A DNA stretch of 64,000 nt from assembly GCA_904397865.1 (NCBI GenBank), contig CAJFOS010000011.1, positions 124,001-188,000 on the forward strand, given 5' to 3'. The DNA comes from Candidatus Allochristensenella caecavium (GTDB lineage Bacteria > Bacillota > Clostridia > Christensenellales > QAND01). Under the pieces are notes generated by a model. The model was not told where the DNA came from. It did not search any database and was given only the letters and a program-made list of their open reading frames with translations. This document shows positions 9,322 to 17,598 of the stretch, in pieces. A program made the position numbers and the translations under genes. Position 1 is the stretch's first letter, and each line of letters opens with the position of its first letter.

Positions 9322-9885
9322 TTAATCCACCGTGCCAACCTGGAAAAACGTCACGTTTTTAATCAGGTCGCCCACCTGCTCCGGCCAGAAAATGTGTATG
9401 TCCTGCACCTTACTCTTCGGCTTCTGGTCCGCTACCTCCATCGCCAGCACCATGCGTTGACCGTCCGTCGCTTCCAACACTACGGGCATCATCTTCGTGC
9501 CATCTATCTCAATGGATTTATCCGGCATGTCCACCCGCGCGCCACGGAACACCTCCCAGTTCCCCGATACATCGCCCTGGATGGATATCGCGTCCGCGAT
9601 GCCTTCCTCTTCCAACGCCTGGCCAATATCCGCACCCGCTAGCCCGGCCTGATAAACTACCCTCGCGCTGCGTTCTGCTACCAGCAGCGGCTGCCGGTCT
9701 ATGGTGTAATTGTACAGCACCAGACACAGAGCTGCATCCGCCACCAGCATGATAGCCATATACACCAGCGCCATGGTGCGCTTTTTGCTCTCCTTGCTTC
9801 GAAAACGCCTGCGGAGCATGTAAAACACAATCGGCAGCGCGAGCATCACGAAGATAATCATATATACATTGCGTGTAGCTGACAT
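9322..9885 (-). CDS. Membrane protein of unknown function, last gene of an amino-acid ABC operon
   Basis: The 187-residue product has two membrane helices (about residues 8-25 and 38-58) separated by a very basic loop (RRRFRSKESKKR), then a soluble domain of about 125 residues. Family not recognised. It begins 22 bases after the ATPase gene of the amino-acid importer and shares its terminator, so it is probably co-transcribed. By the positive-inside rule the short basic loop is cytoplasmic and the domain outside, but this is weak inference. An accessory role in transport is possible, not shown. Confidence 0.7.
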   Translation of the reverse strand: MSATRNVYMIIFVMLALPIVFYMLRRRFRSKESKKRTMALVYMAIMLVADAALCLVLYNYTIDRQPLLVAERSARVVYQAGLAGADIGQALEEEGIADAISIQGDVSGNWEVFRGARVDMPDKSIEIDGTKMMPVVLEATDGQRMVLAMEVADQKPKSKVQDIHIFWPEQVGDLIKNVTFFQVGTVD

Positions 9886-9907
9886 CGTTGTCTCCTCTCC
9901 GCTTTTC

Positions 9908-10630
9908 TCACAATACCTTTTTCAAGAACGCCTGCGTACGCGGACTCTGCGGGTTGCCAAATACCTGCTCCGGGGTACCCTGTTCTTCAATAATCCCACC
10001 GTCGACAAACATTACCCGGTCCGATACCTCGCGCGCAAAGCCCATTTCATGCGTCACAATCACCATTGTCATCCCATCTTGTGCCAACTGCCGGACAACC
10101 TCCAGCACCTCGCCCACCATCTCAGGGTCCAGAGCGGACGTCGGCTCGTCAAACAGCATGATTTCCGGTTCCATCGCCAAGGCCCGTGCAATGGCCACAC
10201 GCTGTTTCTGCCCGCCGGACAGCCGGCTGGGATATTCATCCTTTTTGTCCAGCAGGCCCACTTTGCCCAACAGCACCAAGGCGCGCTGTTCTGCTTCTTC
10301 CTTAGTGATATGCAGCGCCTGGACCGGGGCAAGCGTGATGTTTTCCAACACCGTCATGTGCGGAAACAGGTTGAACTGCTGAAACACCATACCCACCTTC
10401 TGGCGCAGGCGGTCAATTTCCTTTTGATGTTCCATCAGTTCCACGCCGTCGATATAAATCTTTCCAGAAGTCGGCATCTCCAGCAAGTTCATGCACCGCA
10501 AAAACGTACTCTTCCCGCTGCCGCTCGGCCCGATTACACAAACGACCTCGCCCTGGTGAATCTCTGCATTGACCCCGTGAAGGACCTCGAGCTCGCCAAA
10601 GTATTTGTGCAAATTTTCTACTTTAATCAC
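9908..10630 (-). CDS. Polar amino-acid ABC transporter ATP-binding protein (GlnQ-like)
   Basis: It drives amino-acid uptake by the PAAT-type importer encoded upstream. The 240-residue protein carries Walker [11 protein letters not shown]-loop FQQFN, signature [15 protein letters not shown], Walker [13 protein letters not shown] and switch His (VTHEM). Length and motifs match GlnQ/HisP/ArtP closely. Its start overlaps the end of the permease gene by eight bases, so translation is coupled. The exact amino acid cannot be told from this subunit. Confidence 0.95.
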   Translation of the reverse strand: MIKVENLHKYFGELEVLHGVNAEIHQGEVVCVIGPSGSGKSTFLRCMNLLEMPTSGKIYIDGVELMEHQKEIDRLRQKVGMVFQQFNLFPHMTVLENITLAPVQALHITKEEAEQRALVLLGKVGLLDKKDEYPSRLSGGQKQRVAIARALAMEPEIMLFDEPTSALDPEMVGEVLEVVRQLAQDGMTMVIVTHEMGFAREVSDRVMFVDGGIIEEQGTPEQVFGNPQSPRTQAFLKKVL

Positions 10631-11303
10631 TGGCTCTCATCCTCTTTTCCAACCGCTCTGCAAACAGCGAAAGAATCGTTGTGGCATAGAAATAGATAAT
10701 TGCCACCAAGATAAACGGCGTGTAGGCGTCAAACGTACGGCTGCGAATGATGTTGCCTGTGCGCGTCAGGTCATCCAGGGCGATATAGCCGGCAATGGAC
10801 GTCTCCTTAAGCACCTGGATGCATTCGTTGACCAGCGCCGGCAGGATATTCTTCATCGCCTGCGGCATCACCACAAACCGCATCGACTGAAACCAGGAAA
10901 GCCCCAATGACCGCGACGCCTCCATCTGTCCCTTATCCACAGCCAGTATGCCGCCGCGAATCAGTTCGGATACATAAGCGCCGGAATTGATGGCAAATGC
11001 GACAGACGCCACCACCACCTTGGACATATTCACCCCGCCTAAAATCGCGTAATAGATAATGACCAGCTGTACGACCGCCGGCGTACCGCGGATGATATCA
11101 ACATACCATTTGGCCACACGGGATAGAAAGCGTACGTGCACAATTCGCAGCACAGCCACCACCGTCCCAATCACAATCCCCAGCACCAGCGCTAGTACTG
11201 TGATTTCCAGCGTCACCCCCAGGCCTTTGACAAATGATAAATAGCGGTCTTCCCGAATCAGGTTGGAATAGATGGCGTCGCACAATCCATCAATCAGTCC
11301 CAT
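10623..11303 (-). CDS. Polar amino-acid ABC transporter permease (GlnP-like)
   Basis: This is the membrane subunit of the importer, 226 residues, with about five helices and the HisMQ-type motif [14 protein letters not shown] near residues 92-105. The cytoplasmic coupling loop ([22 protein letters not shown]) is the EAA-like contact for the ATPase. A strong hairpin separates it from the binding-protein gene upstream, and it overlaps the ATPase gene by eight bases. Confidence 0.94.
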   Translation of the reverse strand: MGLIDGLCDAIYSNLIREDRYLSFVKGLGVTLEITVLALVLGIVIGTVVAVLRIVHVRFLSRVAKWYVDIIRGTPAVVQLVIIYYAILGGVNMSKVVVASVAFAINSGAYVSELIRGGILAVDKGQMEASRSLGLSWFQSMRFVVMPQAMKNILPALVNECIQVLKETSIAGYIALDDLTRTGNIIRSRTFDAYTPFILVAIIYFYATTILSLFAERLEKRMRASD

Positions 11304-11335
11304 CGCCGCCCCTCCTTTGGCTTTTCATAATGCAA

Positions 11336-11360
11336 GGCCACTGCCGGTTCGGCAGTGGCC
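11336..11360 (-). promoter_or_regulatory. Strong intercistronic hairpin between binding-protein and permease genes
   Basis: GGCCACTGCCG and CGGCAGTGGCC form a perfect 11-bp stem with a 3-base loop. No T run follows on the transcribed (minus) strand, so it is not a classical terminator. Hairpins here often stabilise the upstream mRNA so that the binding protein is made in excess. The role is inferred. Confidence 0.6.
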
Positions 11361-11391
11361 CCTGTTCAGTCCTTACGTTCTAGGCCTATGC

Positions 11392-12174
11392 TCAGCCCTG
11401 GGCGCTGTATTTGATGAGCAACTGGTCAATTTCGCCGTTGTCAATCATCTCCTGGAGAACCGCGTTGATTTCATCCAGCAATTCGCTTTCGCCCTTTTTC
11501 ACCGCCAGGCCATAGTATTCATCATCATATACGATGTCCTGCACCACTTCGATGTCCTCGCCCATGTTCTGCAGGATGTATTTCATCGTTTCGCTGTCCG
11601 CGATAACCGCATCCACCTGGCCGTTTTTCAAATCCTGGCAGGCCAGCAACATCGATGCATTGCGGCTCACTTCCGCCCCTTCAATCTCTGTCGCTTCGAT
11701 ATCGCCCGTGGTGCCAACCTGTACGCCGATTTTCTTGTTTTTCAAATCGTCCTTGCTCTTGATGGACGTATCGCCCTTGCGCACAACCACAACCTGTTTG
11801 GCTTTGAAGTATTTGGTGGAGAAATCCATTTGTTTCAGGCGTTCTTCATCTTCCGTGTAGCCCGCGCCAATCACATCAATCTTGCCGCTCTGCAACGCCG
11901 CCGGCAAAGAATCGAAATCCATGTCTTCCACCTGCAGCTTCACGCCCATCTTCTCCGCAACCTTGGCCATGATTTCCGCATCCACGCCGACCACTTCGCC
12001 GGCGCCGTTCTTGCTTTCAAACGGCGGGAATTCGGAGTTTGTTCCCCAAACCAGCACGCCCTCTTCCTTCACTTGGTCCAGTGCAGACTTCTCACTACCG
12101 CCGCATCCAGCTGCCAGTCCCATTACCATCACAGCACAAAGTACAGCTGCGATGCCTTTTTTCCAGCTTTTCAA
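11392..12174 (-). CDS. Amino-acid ABC transporter substrate-binding lipoprotein
   Basis: This is the extracytoplasmic receptor of the importer, a bacterial periplasmic-binding-protein family 3 member of 260 residues. A signal peptide of about 20 residues ends in the lipobox LAAGC, so the mature protein is lipid-anchored at Cys. The family 3 signature GVLVWGTNSEFPPFE and the GAGYT motif are clear. The start is a TTG at 12174: GAGGAGG precedes it at the right distance, while the frame extends upstream only through sequence without a ribosome site or signal peptide. It is the first gene of the operon. The substrate is a polar amino acid, not further resolved. Confidence 0.93.
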   Translation of the reverse strand: MKSWKKGIAAVLCAVMVMGLAAGCGGSEKSALDQVKEEGVLVWGTNSEFPPFESKNGAGEVVGVDAEIMAKVAEKMGVKLQVEDMDFDSLPAALQSGKIDVIGAGYTEDEERLKQMDFSTKYFKAKQVVVVRKGDTSIKSKDDLKNKKIGVQVGTTGDIEATEIEGAEVSRNASMLLACQDLKNGQVDAVIADSETMKYILQNMGEDIEVVQDIVYDDEYYGLAVKKGESELLDEINAVLQEMIDNGEIDQLLIKYSAQG

Positions 12175-12373
12175 TATCGTTCCCTCCTCAAAAGTACACC
12201 CCTTGTAATGTGGTTCTATTATAGCGTGCTGTATAAATTGTGTCAATATCGCATTTTTATAATCATTTATCGCATTTTTATTTGATTTATAATTTCTTTT
12301 TTATGCTATTTTATTTTATTTAATGTGTATTTATTCTCTATTTTTAGCATTTTTATAAAGAATATTTATGCGC

Positions 12374-12409
12374 ATAAAAAAGGAGAACCTTCTTCGCGAA
12401 GGTTCTCCG
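12374..12409 (-). terminator. Terminator of the cysteine-rich protein gene
   Basis: GGAGAACCTTC pairs with GAAGGTTCTCC, followed by T6 on the minus strand. Confidence 0.85.
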
Positions 12410-12422
12410 CCCCGGCGTCTGC

Positions 12423-12962
12423 CTAGAAACGCGCCGTGCCATTGCAGTTTCCGATGCCTTCGAAGGTAAATTCACCCTGGAAGGTAATCACCATTTGCCC
12501 GCCTGCCGGGCAGGTGGACGTATCCATCTGTGCCGTACCGCGCACGTTCTGGCAGGTGATTTCCGGCATCACCGGCATTTCACTGCCGCCGCAGGCGTAC
12601 GCTACGACCGTGTCCACTTCGCAATATCCGCTTGCACTGACGCATCCTGGCGAGCCGCACATGCCTGTCACAGGCGATGCACTGACCATGTAGGGAATGA
12701 CGCCCACAATGCGCGTCTGGTAAGTTTGTACGTCACATGTTCCGCCGCAGGGCAAGGACGCCTGTACCGTGCAGCATTCGTACGCATACGATAACTTACT
12801 GACGTCGTAGAGCAAATGAACATCGGCCGGAGAGACCTGGGCAACGGAAAACACGCTGGGAATCGTAACCGTTGTGCAATACGGCGCCGAGCAGGAACAT
12901 CCCTGCGCACAGGACGCAGCAGCCGGAGTTACCATCACGTTTGTTTGTTCCAAAGTTGTCAC
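12423..12962 (-). CDS. Cysteine-rich protein of unknown function
   Basis: The 179-residue product has about 15 cysteines spread over its whole length (for example CAQGCSCSAPYC near the N-terminus, YECC, PCGGTC). It has no signal peptide and no membrane helix. Apart from the cysteines it is rich in Val, Thr and Ser, which fits a beta-rich fold. I do not recognise the family. Two guesses are a disulfide-linked spore coat or appendage protein, or a metal-binding protein; spore structural proteins are often cytosolic-type, cysteine-rich and leaderless. It stands alone with its own terminator. Codon use resembles its neighbours. Confidence 0.75.
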   Translation of the reverse strand: MTTLEQTNVMVTPAAASCAQGCSCSAPYCTTVTIPSVFSVAQVSPADVHLLYDVSKLSYAYECCTVQASLPCGGTCDVQTYQTRIVGVIPYMVSASPVTGMCGSPGCVSASGYCEVDTVVAYACGGSEMPVMPEITCQNVRGTAQMDTSTCPAGGQMVITFQGEFTFEGIGNCNGTARF

Positions 12963-13154
12963 ACACCTTTCGCTTCAAGCTATCCATATCCTATGCGCCC
13001 GCGCGCAAAGTGTGCCTGTTCCGTCGCTTTTCTCCTTTGGTTGTCGGCTTGCCGGATAAGCCCCTATCCTTCGGCTGCCACGGTACGCAAACGCCTTGGC
13101 CTTTCTGCTCTTCGTAATCAACGGCCGCGCCGCTGTAAAAAATACTTTTTTAAG

Positions 13155-13182
13155 AAAAAAGGGCGCTTGCGCACCCTTTTTC
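13155..13182 (-). terminator. Terminator of the creatininase-family gene pair
   Basis: On the minus strand GGGTGCGC pairs with GCGCCC-type arms and a T6 run follows. Confidence 0.7.
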
Positions 13183-13186
13183 TTCT

Positions 13187-13903
13187 TCATTCAAAACAGT
13201 TTTGAAAAGCGTCTTCCGTAAAGTTGATGCACTCACGTACCAGAATCTCCAAGGCCTTTTTCCCCTTTTCCGGCGTCGCCAGGCTCGGCATCCCCCATAC
13301 GCCCGTGGGCGAGTATTTATAAATGGAAAGATAATCCAAGCACTTTGTCCCCACCTCCGGCACACAGTCCTCAATCCATTCCTTTTTCACCAGGTCGGGA
13401 TGTTCGTACATCATGATGCTGGTTTCCATCTCGCATGCATGCACGTTTTTCTTTCCTTCCAGCAACGAGAGCATATCCGGCACCTTGACGAACTGGAACA
13501 CATTCATATACACCACGTGCATATCCGGATATTTGGTGTTAAACTCACGCGTCAACGCCGGCGAAATGACCACGCCGCCATGCGCCAACACCAGAATCAC
13601 ACGTTTGAATCCCTGGCTGTGCAGGCTGTCCATCATGTCGCCGATGTATTGAAACAGCGTCGAAGACGAAACCCATGCAGACCCTTTGCGTCCGCGATGC
13701 TCCTGGCTCGTCGTCACCGGCACGGCAAACAGTTTGAGCGCGCCAAAATGTTCCGCCATGCGTTTGGCAATCGCCTCTGCAATATAAGTATCTGTTCCGA
13801 TGGGTAAATGATAGCCGTGCTGCTCCGTCGAACCAATCGGAATGATGACGGTATCTACATGCGCGTCCTGAATTTCCTTTGCCGTGGATTGTGTCGAAAA
13901 CAT
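13187..13903 (-). CDS. Creatininase-family metal amidohydrolase, copy 2
   Basis: This 238-residue protein belongs to the creatininase/MftE fold, which hydrolyses small cyclic amides or peptide bonds with two metal ions. Metal ligands expected for the family are present: Glu27 and His29 in GSTEQHG, Asp38 in GTDT, His108 in LAHGG, and Glu in HACEMETS. The usual NGHGGN motif is changed to LAHGGV, which may alter substrate. The gene starts 47 bases after its paralogue (13951-14670) and shares its terminator, so both form one operon. No creatine genes or mycofactocin genes are nearby, so the substrate is open. Confidence 0.88.
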   Translation of the reverse strand: MFSTQSTAKEIQDAHVDTVIIPIGSTEQHGYHLPIGTDTYIAEAIAKRMAEHFGALKLFAVPVTTSQEHRGRKGSAWVSSSTLFQYIGDMMDSLHSQGFKRVILVLAHGGVVISPALTREFNTKYPDMHVVYMNVFQFVKVPDMLSLLEGKKNVHACEMETSIMMYEHPDLVKKEWIEDCVPEVGTKCLDYLSIYKYSPTGVWGMPSLATPEKGKKALEILVRECINFTEDAFQNCFE

Positions 13904-13950
13904 TGCTCGTTCCTCCCTTTGTATCCTTATTCCCCGTTTGGCATAAGGCC

Positions 13951-14670
13951 TTAAAATCCCTTGCGAAACGCCTCTTCCGCCAGCGCCACGCTCTTGTCAA
14001 TCATCACCTGCAGAATCTTCTCGCCCTTTTCAGCTGTGGCAAAACTGGGCGAACCCCACACGCCATTGGTGGAATACTGGAAAATTGGCCGGTAATCCAT
14101 ATAATCGTTGCTCACTTCCGGCACACAGTCCTCAATTAGCTCCTTGCGCACCAAGTCTGGATGCTTATGCAGCAGCAGCGATGTCTCCACCTCGCATGCG
14201 TGGATGACCACCTTGCTCTCCAGCAGGCTTTGAATCTCCGGCTCTGCCGTAAACAGCGATGGATTGATGCATACCACGTGCATATCCGGATACTTGTGAT
14301 TGATTTCCCGCGTCAGCGGGTTGGCAATCATCACACCGCCGTGCGTCACCACCAGAATCACGCGCTTGTACCCCTGTTCGTGCAGGCTGTCCAAAATGCT
14401 TTCCAAGTATTGATACAGCACCGGCGATGTCACCCATACCGAACCTTTTTTATCGCGGTGTTCCATGCTCGTGGTCACCGGAATGGTGTACAGACGCACT
14501 GCGTTCAGTTTTTCCGCCATACCTGCGGCTACCATGTCCGCAATCAGCGTGTCCGTCGCCACTGGCAGGTGCGGGCCGTGCTGTTCCGTCGAACCAATGG
14601 GCAGAATCACCGTCTCCGGATTCGCTTCACGAATCTCTTTTCCTGTGGAAAACATATCCAACATCTTCAT
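13951..14670 (-). CDS. Creatininase-family metal amidohydrolase, copy 1
   Basis: A 239-residue paralogue of the following gene, clearly alike over the full length. The conserved set is PIGSTEQHGPHLPVATDT, VTHGGV and HACEVETS, so the metal site is intact; the third motif lacks the usual Asn residues as in its twin. The two copies differ mainly at surface and loop positions, which suggests an old duplication with possible hetero-oligomer formation or split specificity; creatininases are usually hexamers. It is first in the operon, behind a GGAGG-type ribosome site. Function within the cell is unknown. Confidence 0.88.
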   Translation of the reverse strand: MKMLDMFSTGKEIREANPETVILPIGSTEQHGPHLPVATDTLIADMVAAGMAEKLNAVRLYTIPVTTSMEHRDKKGSVWVTSPVLYQYLESILDSLHEQGYKRVILVVTHGGVMIANPLTREINHKYPDMHVVCINPSLFTAEPEIQSLLESKVVIHACEVETSLLLHKHPDLVRKELIEDCVPEVSNDYMDYRPIFQYSTNGVWGSPSFATAEKGEKILQVMIDKSVALAEEAFRKGF

Positions 14671-14761
14671 AAGCCTCCTCCGCTTTCGTTATTTTCAACT
14701 TACTCCGTCTTGGCTCCGCTGTCAATCATGCCGATTGGGCAGCCTTTCATTCCGGCATAAT

Positions 14762-14790
14762 AAAAAGCAGCCCGCATAAAATGCGGACTA
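14762..14790 (-). terminator. Terminator of the lipoprotein gene
   Basis: AGTCCGCAT pairs with ATGCGGGCT on the minus strand; T5 follows. Confidence 0.75.
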
Positions 14791-14798
14791 CTTCAAAC

Positions 14799-15194
14799 TC
14801 ACTTGGAAAAAATCAATACACCAGCGCCCATGTTCATGTAAATCTTTCCATCCTTGAATTGCACCGTTTCCGTATCCCCCTCGACAGTCAAAGACAGCGT
14901 CTCTCCATCAAGTTGATAGGTTCCCTGTATATCGCTGCTGGTATTGCTTCCATTGGCACCAATGCTCGTATGCAATGTAAATTTATCTTCCCCGGAGAAC
15001 GTGAGGGACATACCCATATCAACCCCTATCAAAGTGGCCACTGCGTCCAGTTGTTCTCCTGAAATCTGCTGCCCTTGATATTCCGCCCCAGATAGCTTAT
15101 ACGTTCCGCTCAACGCACTACTTTCACCGCAACCGGCGGCCACCACCATCGCCGCCAGTAACGCACCGCATACCAAGAGCATTTTCTTTTTCAT
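14799..15194 (-). CDS. Small lipoprotein of unknown function
   Basis: The 131-residue product has a typical lipoprotein signal (MKKKMLLVCGALLAAMVVAAGC), so it is exported and lipid-anchored at Cys22. The mature part reads as repeated beta-hairpins (SGTYKLSG, IQGTYQLDG, TLSLTVEGDTE), a lipocalin-like or DUF5640-type pattern often seen in clostridial surface lipoproteins that report on a 'calculated value of a fitted function'-like barrel; family assignment is uncertain. It is monocistronic, with an AGGAGG-like ribosome site. Confidence 0.75.
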   Translation of the reverse strand: MKKKMLLVCGALLAAMVVAAGCGESSALSGTYKLSGAEYQGQQISGEQLDAVATLIGVDMGMSLTFSGEDKFTLHTSIGANGSNTSSDIQGTYQLDGETLSLTVEGDTETVQFKDGKIYMNMGAGVLIFSK

Positions 15195-15332
15195 GTTTTC
15201 TCCTCCTCGACGTTTTGTCGTAATAGGAGTGTATCACAATTCCGCTACATTTACATCATTTTTATCAGGGGGTTCTCCTATTCATCCGGGGCCCCCTCAT
15301 CCATTCCCAAGAATACTATGATACCAAAGCCG

Positions 15333-15360
15333 AAAAAGACCGGTGACATCCGGTCTTTTT
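15333..15360. terminator. Hairpin with A and T runs, likely terminator
   Basis: AAAAAGACCGG pairs with CCGGTCTTTTT. It lies between two minus-strand genes, in addition to the typA terminator. Confidence 0.55.
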
Positions 15361-15436
15361 CAGCTGCTACCGCGCACATGTTCGGGGGACGGCGCATCGT
15401 CCCGTTTGCGCTTGCGCCAAACGCACCTGCATCCAT

Positions 15437-15477
15437 TAATAAAAGAAAAGAGACCCGGGGTCTCTTTTCTTTTATTA
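15437..15477 (-). terminator. Long perfect palindrome, typA terminator
   Basis: Two 20-base arms around position 57 of 15401-15480 (centre 15457) pair perfectly. The GC-rich middle (GAGACCC/GGGTCTC) with T-rich flank makes a terminator for typA. Confidence 0.85.
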
Positions 15478-15486
15478 ATATCTCGT

Positions 15487-17313
15487 TCAGCGATGCATCT
15501 GCGCATTTTTCTTGCTGCGCTGTTGGTTGGATAAAATGGTCTTGCGCATGCGGATGTTTTCCGGCGTTACTTCCACCAGTTCGTCATCGTTAATAAATTC
15601 CAGCGCCTGTTCCAAACTCAAAAGGGTCGGCGGCGTCAGTTTCAACGCTTCGTCCGCCCCGGACGCGCGCATATTGGTCATCTGCTTTTTTTTGCATGGA
15701 TTGATGACCATGTCATCCGATTTCGCATTTTCACCGACAATCATCCCCTCATAAATCGGCACCCCGGGTCCCAGAAACATCCGTCCGCGCTCCTGGGCGT
15801 TGAACAAGCCGTAACCGGTTGTCTCCCCCGCCTCATGTGCAATCAGCGAACCACGCGTACGCATGCTAATCTCACCCTTATACGGCGCGTATCCCTCATA
15901 AATGTGGTTCATAATGCCATTGCCTTTGGTGTCGGTCAAAAATTCGCTGCGATAGCCCATCAGCCCGCGCGCTGGAATGCTGAACACCAATCGCATACCG
16001 CCCTGTCCATTGGGCCCCATGTCCTTCATTTCCGCTTTGCGCGTGCCCAGCTTTTCCATCACCGTGCCCACGAATTCCTCTGGCACATCGATAGTCAGCG
16101 TTTCCATTGGCTCCAGCTTTTTCCCGTTCTCATCGGTATGGAAAATCACGCGGGGGCGGGACACGGCAAATTCGTATCCTTCCCGCCGCATGGTTTCAAT
16201 CAGGATTGACAGATGCAGTTCCCCACGCCCGGAAACTTCAAACGTGTCGGTCGAATCCGTGTCTTTGACCCGCATGCTGACGTTGCTTTCCACTTCCCGA
16301 TACAGCCGTTCGCGCAGATGGCGGGAGGTAACAAATTTTCCCTCCTGCCCGGCAAACGGGCTGTCGTTGACCATGAACAGCATGGAGAGCGTCGGTTCGT
16401 CAATCTTGACAAAATCCAGCGGTTCGATGCAGGTTGGGTCGCATACCGTTTCACCGATGTTCAGCCCAGCAATACCAGCCACCGCTACGATGTCCCCCAT
16501 CGCGGCGCTGTCCACTTCAACCCGTTTAAGCCCTTCAAACTGATACAGTCGCGTCAGCTTAACGTTCTGCTGCGTGCCGTCCCGATGGCAAAGCACCACC
16601 GTTTCATCACGCTTGACCCGTCCGCGTTCCACACGGCCCACGCCAATGCGGCCCATGTATTCATTATAGTCAATATTGGAAAACAACAGTTGCAACGGCC
16701 CGTCCAAATCGCCCTGCGGCGCCGGAATATGCTCAATAATCATCTCGAACAACGGTTCCATCGTCCCCTGGCGGTCGTTTGCATCCAGCGATGCGTATCC
16801 TTCGCGCGCCGATGCATATACAACGGGGAAATCCAACTGCTCATCGCTGGCGTCCAGCTCCATAAACAGTTCCAGAATTTCATCAATCACTTCGTTGGGA
16901 CGCGCGCCGGGGCGGTCAATCTTGTTAACCACCACCAAAATCTTCTTATCCATTCCCAACGCCTTTTGCAGCACGAAGCGCGTCTGCGGCATCACGCCTT
17001 CAAATGCATCGACCAACAGCAGCACGCCATCCACCATCATCAGAATGCGTTCCACCTCGCCGCCAAAATCGGCATGGCCCGGTGTATCGATAATATTAAT
17101 CTTCACGCCGTTATGCTGCACGGCCGTATTTTTGGCCAGAATGGTAATGCCGCGTTCCCGCTCCAAATCGTTGGAATCCATCACGCGTTCCTGCACCGCT
17201 TCATTGGCACGGAAAATCCCGCTTTGCCGCAGCATCTGGTCCACCAAGGTCGTTTTGCCATGGTCAACATGAGCTACAATTGCTATATTTCGAACATCTT
17301 CGCGTTTTTGCAT
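15487..17313 (-). CDS. typA: Translational GTPase TypA/BipA
   Basis: A ribosome-binding GTPase of the EF-G group that helps ribosome assembly and stress adaptation. The 608-residue protein has the G domain at the N-terminus (AHVDHGKTTL, DTPGHADFGGEVERIL, NKIDRPGARP), then domain II, the two alpha/beta domains and the C-terminal TypA-specific domain with GYRSEFLTDTKGNG and KKKQMTNMR. Length is standard. It is a single gene with its own terminator and is divergent from the P-loop protein gene at 17599. Confidence 0.97.
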   Translation of the reverse strand: MQKREDVRNIAIVAHVDHGKTTLVDQMLRQSGIFRANEAVQERVMDSNDLERERGITILAKNTAVQHNGVKINIIDTPGHADFGGEVERILMMVDGVLLLVDAFEGVMPQTRFVLQKALGMDKKILVVVNKIDRPGARPNEVIDEILELFMELDASDEQLDFPVVYASAREGYASLDANDRQGTMEPLFEMIIEHIPAPQGDLDGPLQLLFSNIDYNEYMGRIGVGRVERGRVKRDETVVLCHRDGTQQNVKLTRLYQFEGLKRVEVDSAAMGDIVAVAGIAGLNIGETVCDPTCIEPLDFVKIDEPTLSMLFMVNDSPFAGQEGKFVTSRHLRERLYREVESNVSMRVKDTDSTDTFEVSGRGELHLSILIETMRREGYEFAVSRPRVIFHTDENGKKLEPMETLTIDVPEEFVGTVMEKLGTRKAEMKDMGPNGQGGMRLVFSIPARGLMGYRSEFLTDTKGNGIMNHIYEGYAPYKGEISMRTRGSLIAHEAGETTGYGLFNAQERGRMFLGPGVPIYEGMIVGENAKSDDMVINPCKKKQMTNMRASGADEALKLTPPTLLSLEQALEFINDDELVEVTPENIRMRKTILSNQQRSKKNAQMHR

Positions 17314-17598
17314 GCATACCGCCTATCCATTCTTCCCAATCCGGGTTCTCAAGTGTTAAATTTTATCCCCTTTTTACATAATGTGCAAGATATTTTGATG
17401 AAAAAGCCCAAAAGAATCCGCCGTTCGTTGCCTTTATACCGGGCAGTAGCATGTTTTGTTGCAATGGTCCCGCAGACTAGGGAAACGCCTGCATCCTGGC
17501 GCACACGCATCTTCGGCCGCATTTTCCACAGCCGCGCATGCGTACAACCCCCACCTGCATACAATACCAACATCCCAAACCTGATAGGAGGTTTTCGC

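Noticed and set aside
11272-12285. 337-residue plus-strand frame opposite the amino-acid binding protein
   Set aside because: Antisense of a lipoprotein gene with clear signal peptide and family motifs.
16213-17598. Open frame reading into the P-loop protein gene from far upstream, giving an 821-residue product
   Set aside because: The first 460 codons are antisense to typA, have no ribosome site and no recognisable domain; the family-like protein starts at 17599 behind AGGAGG.
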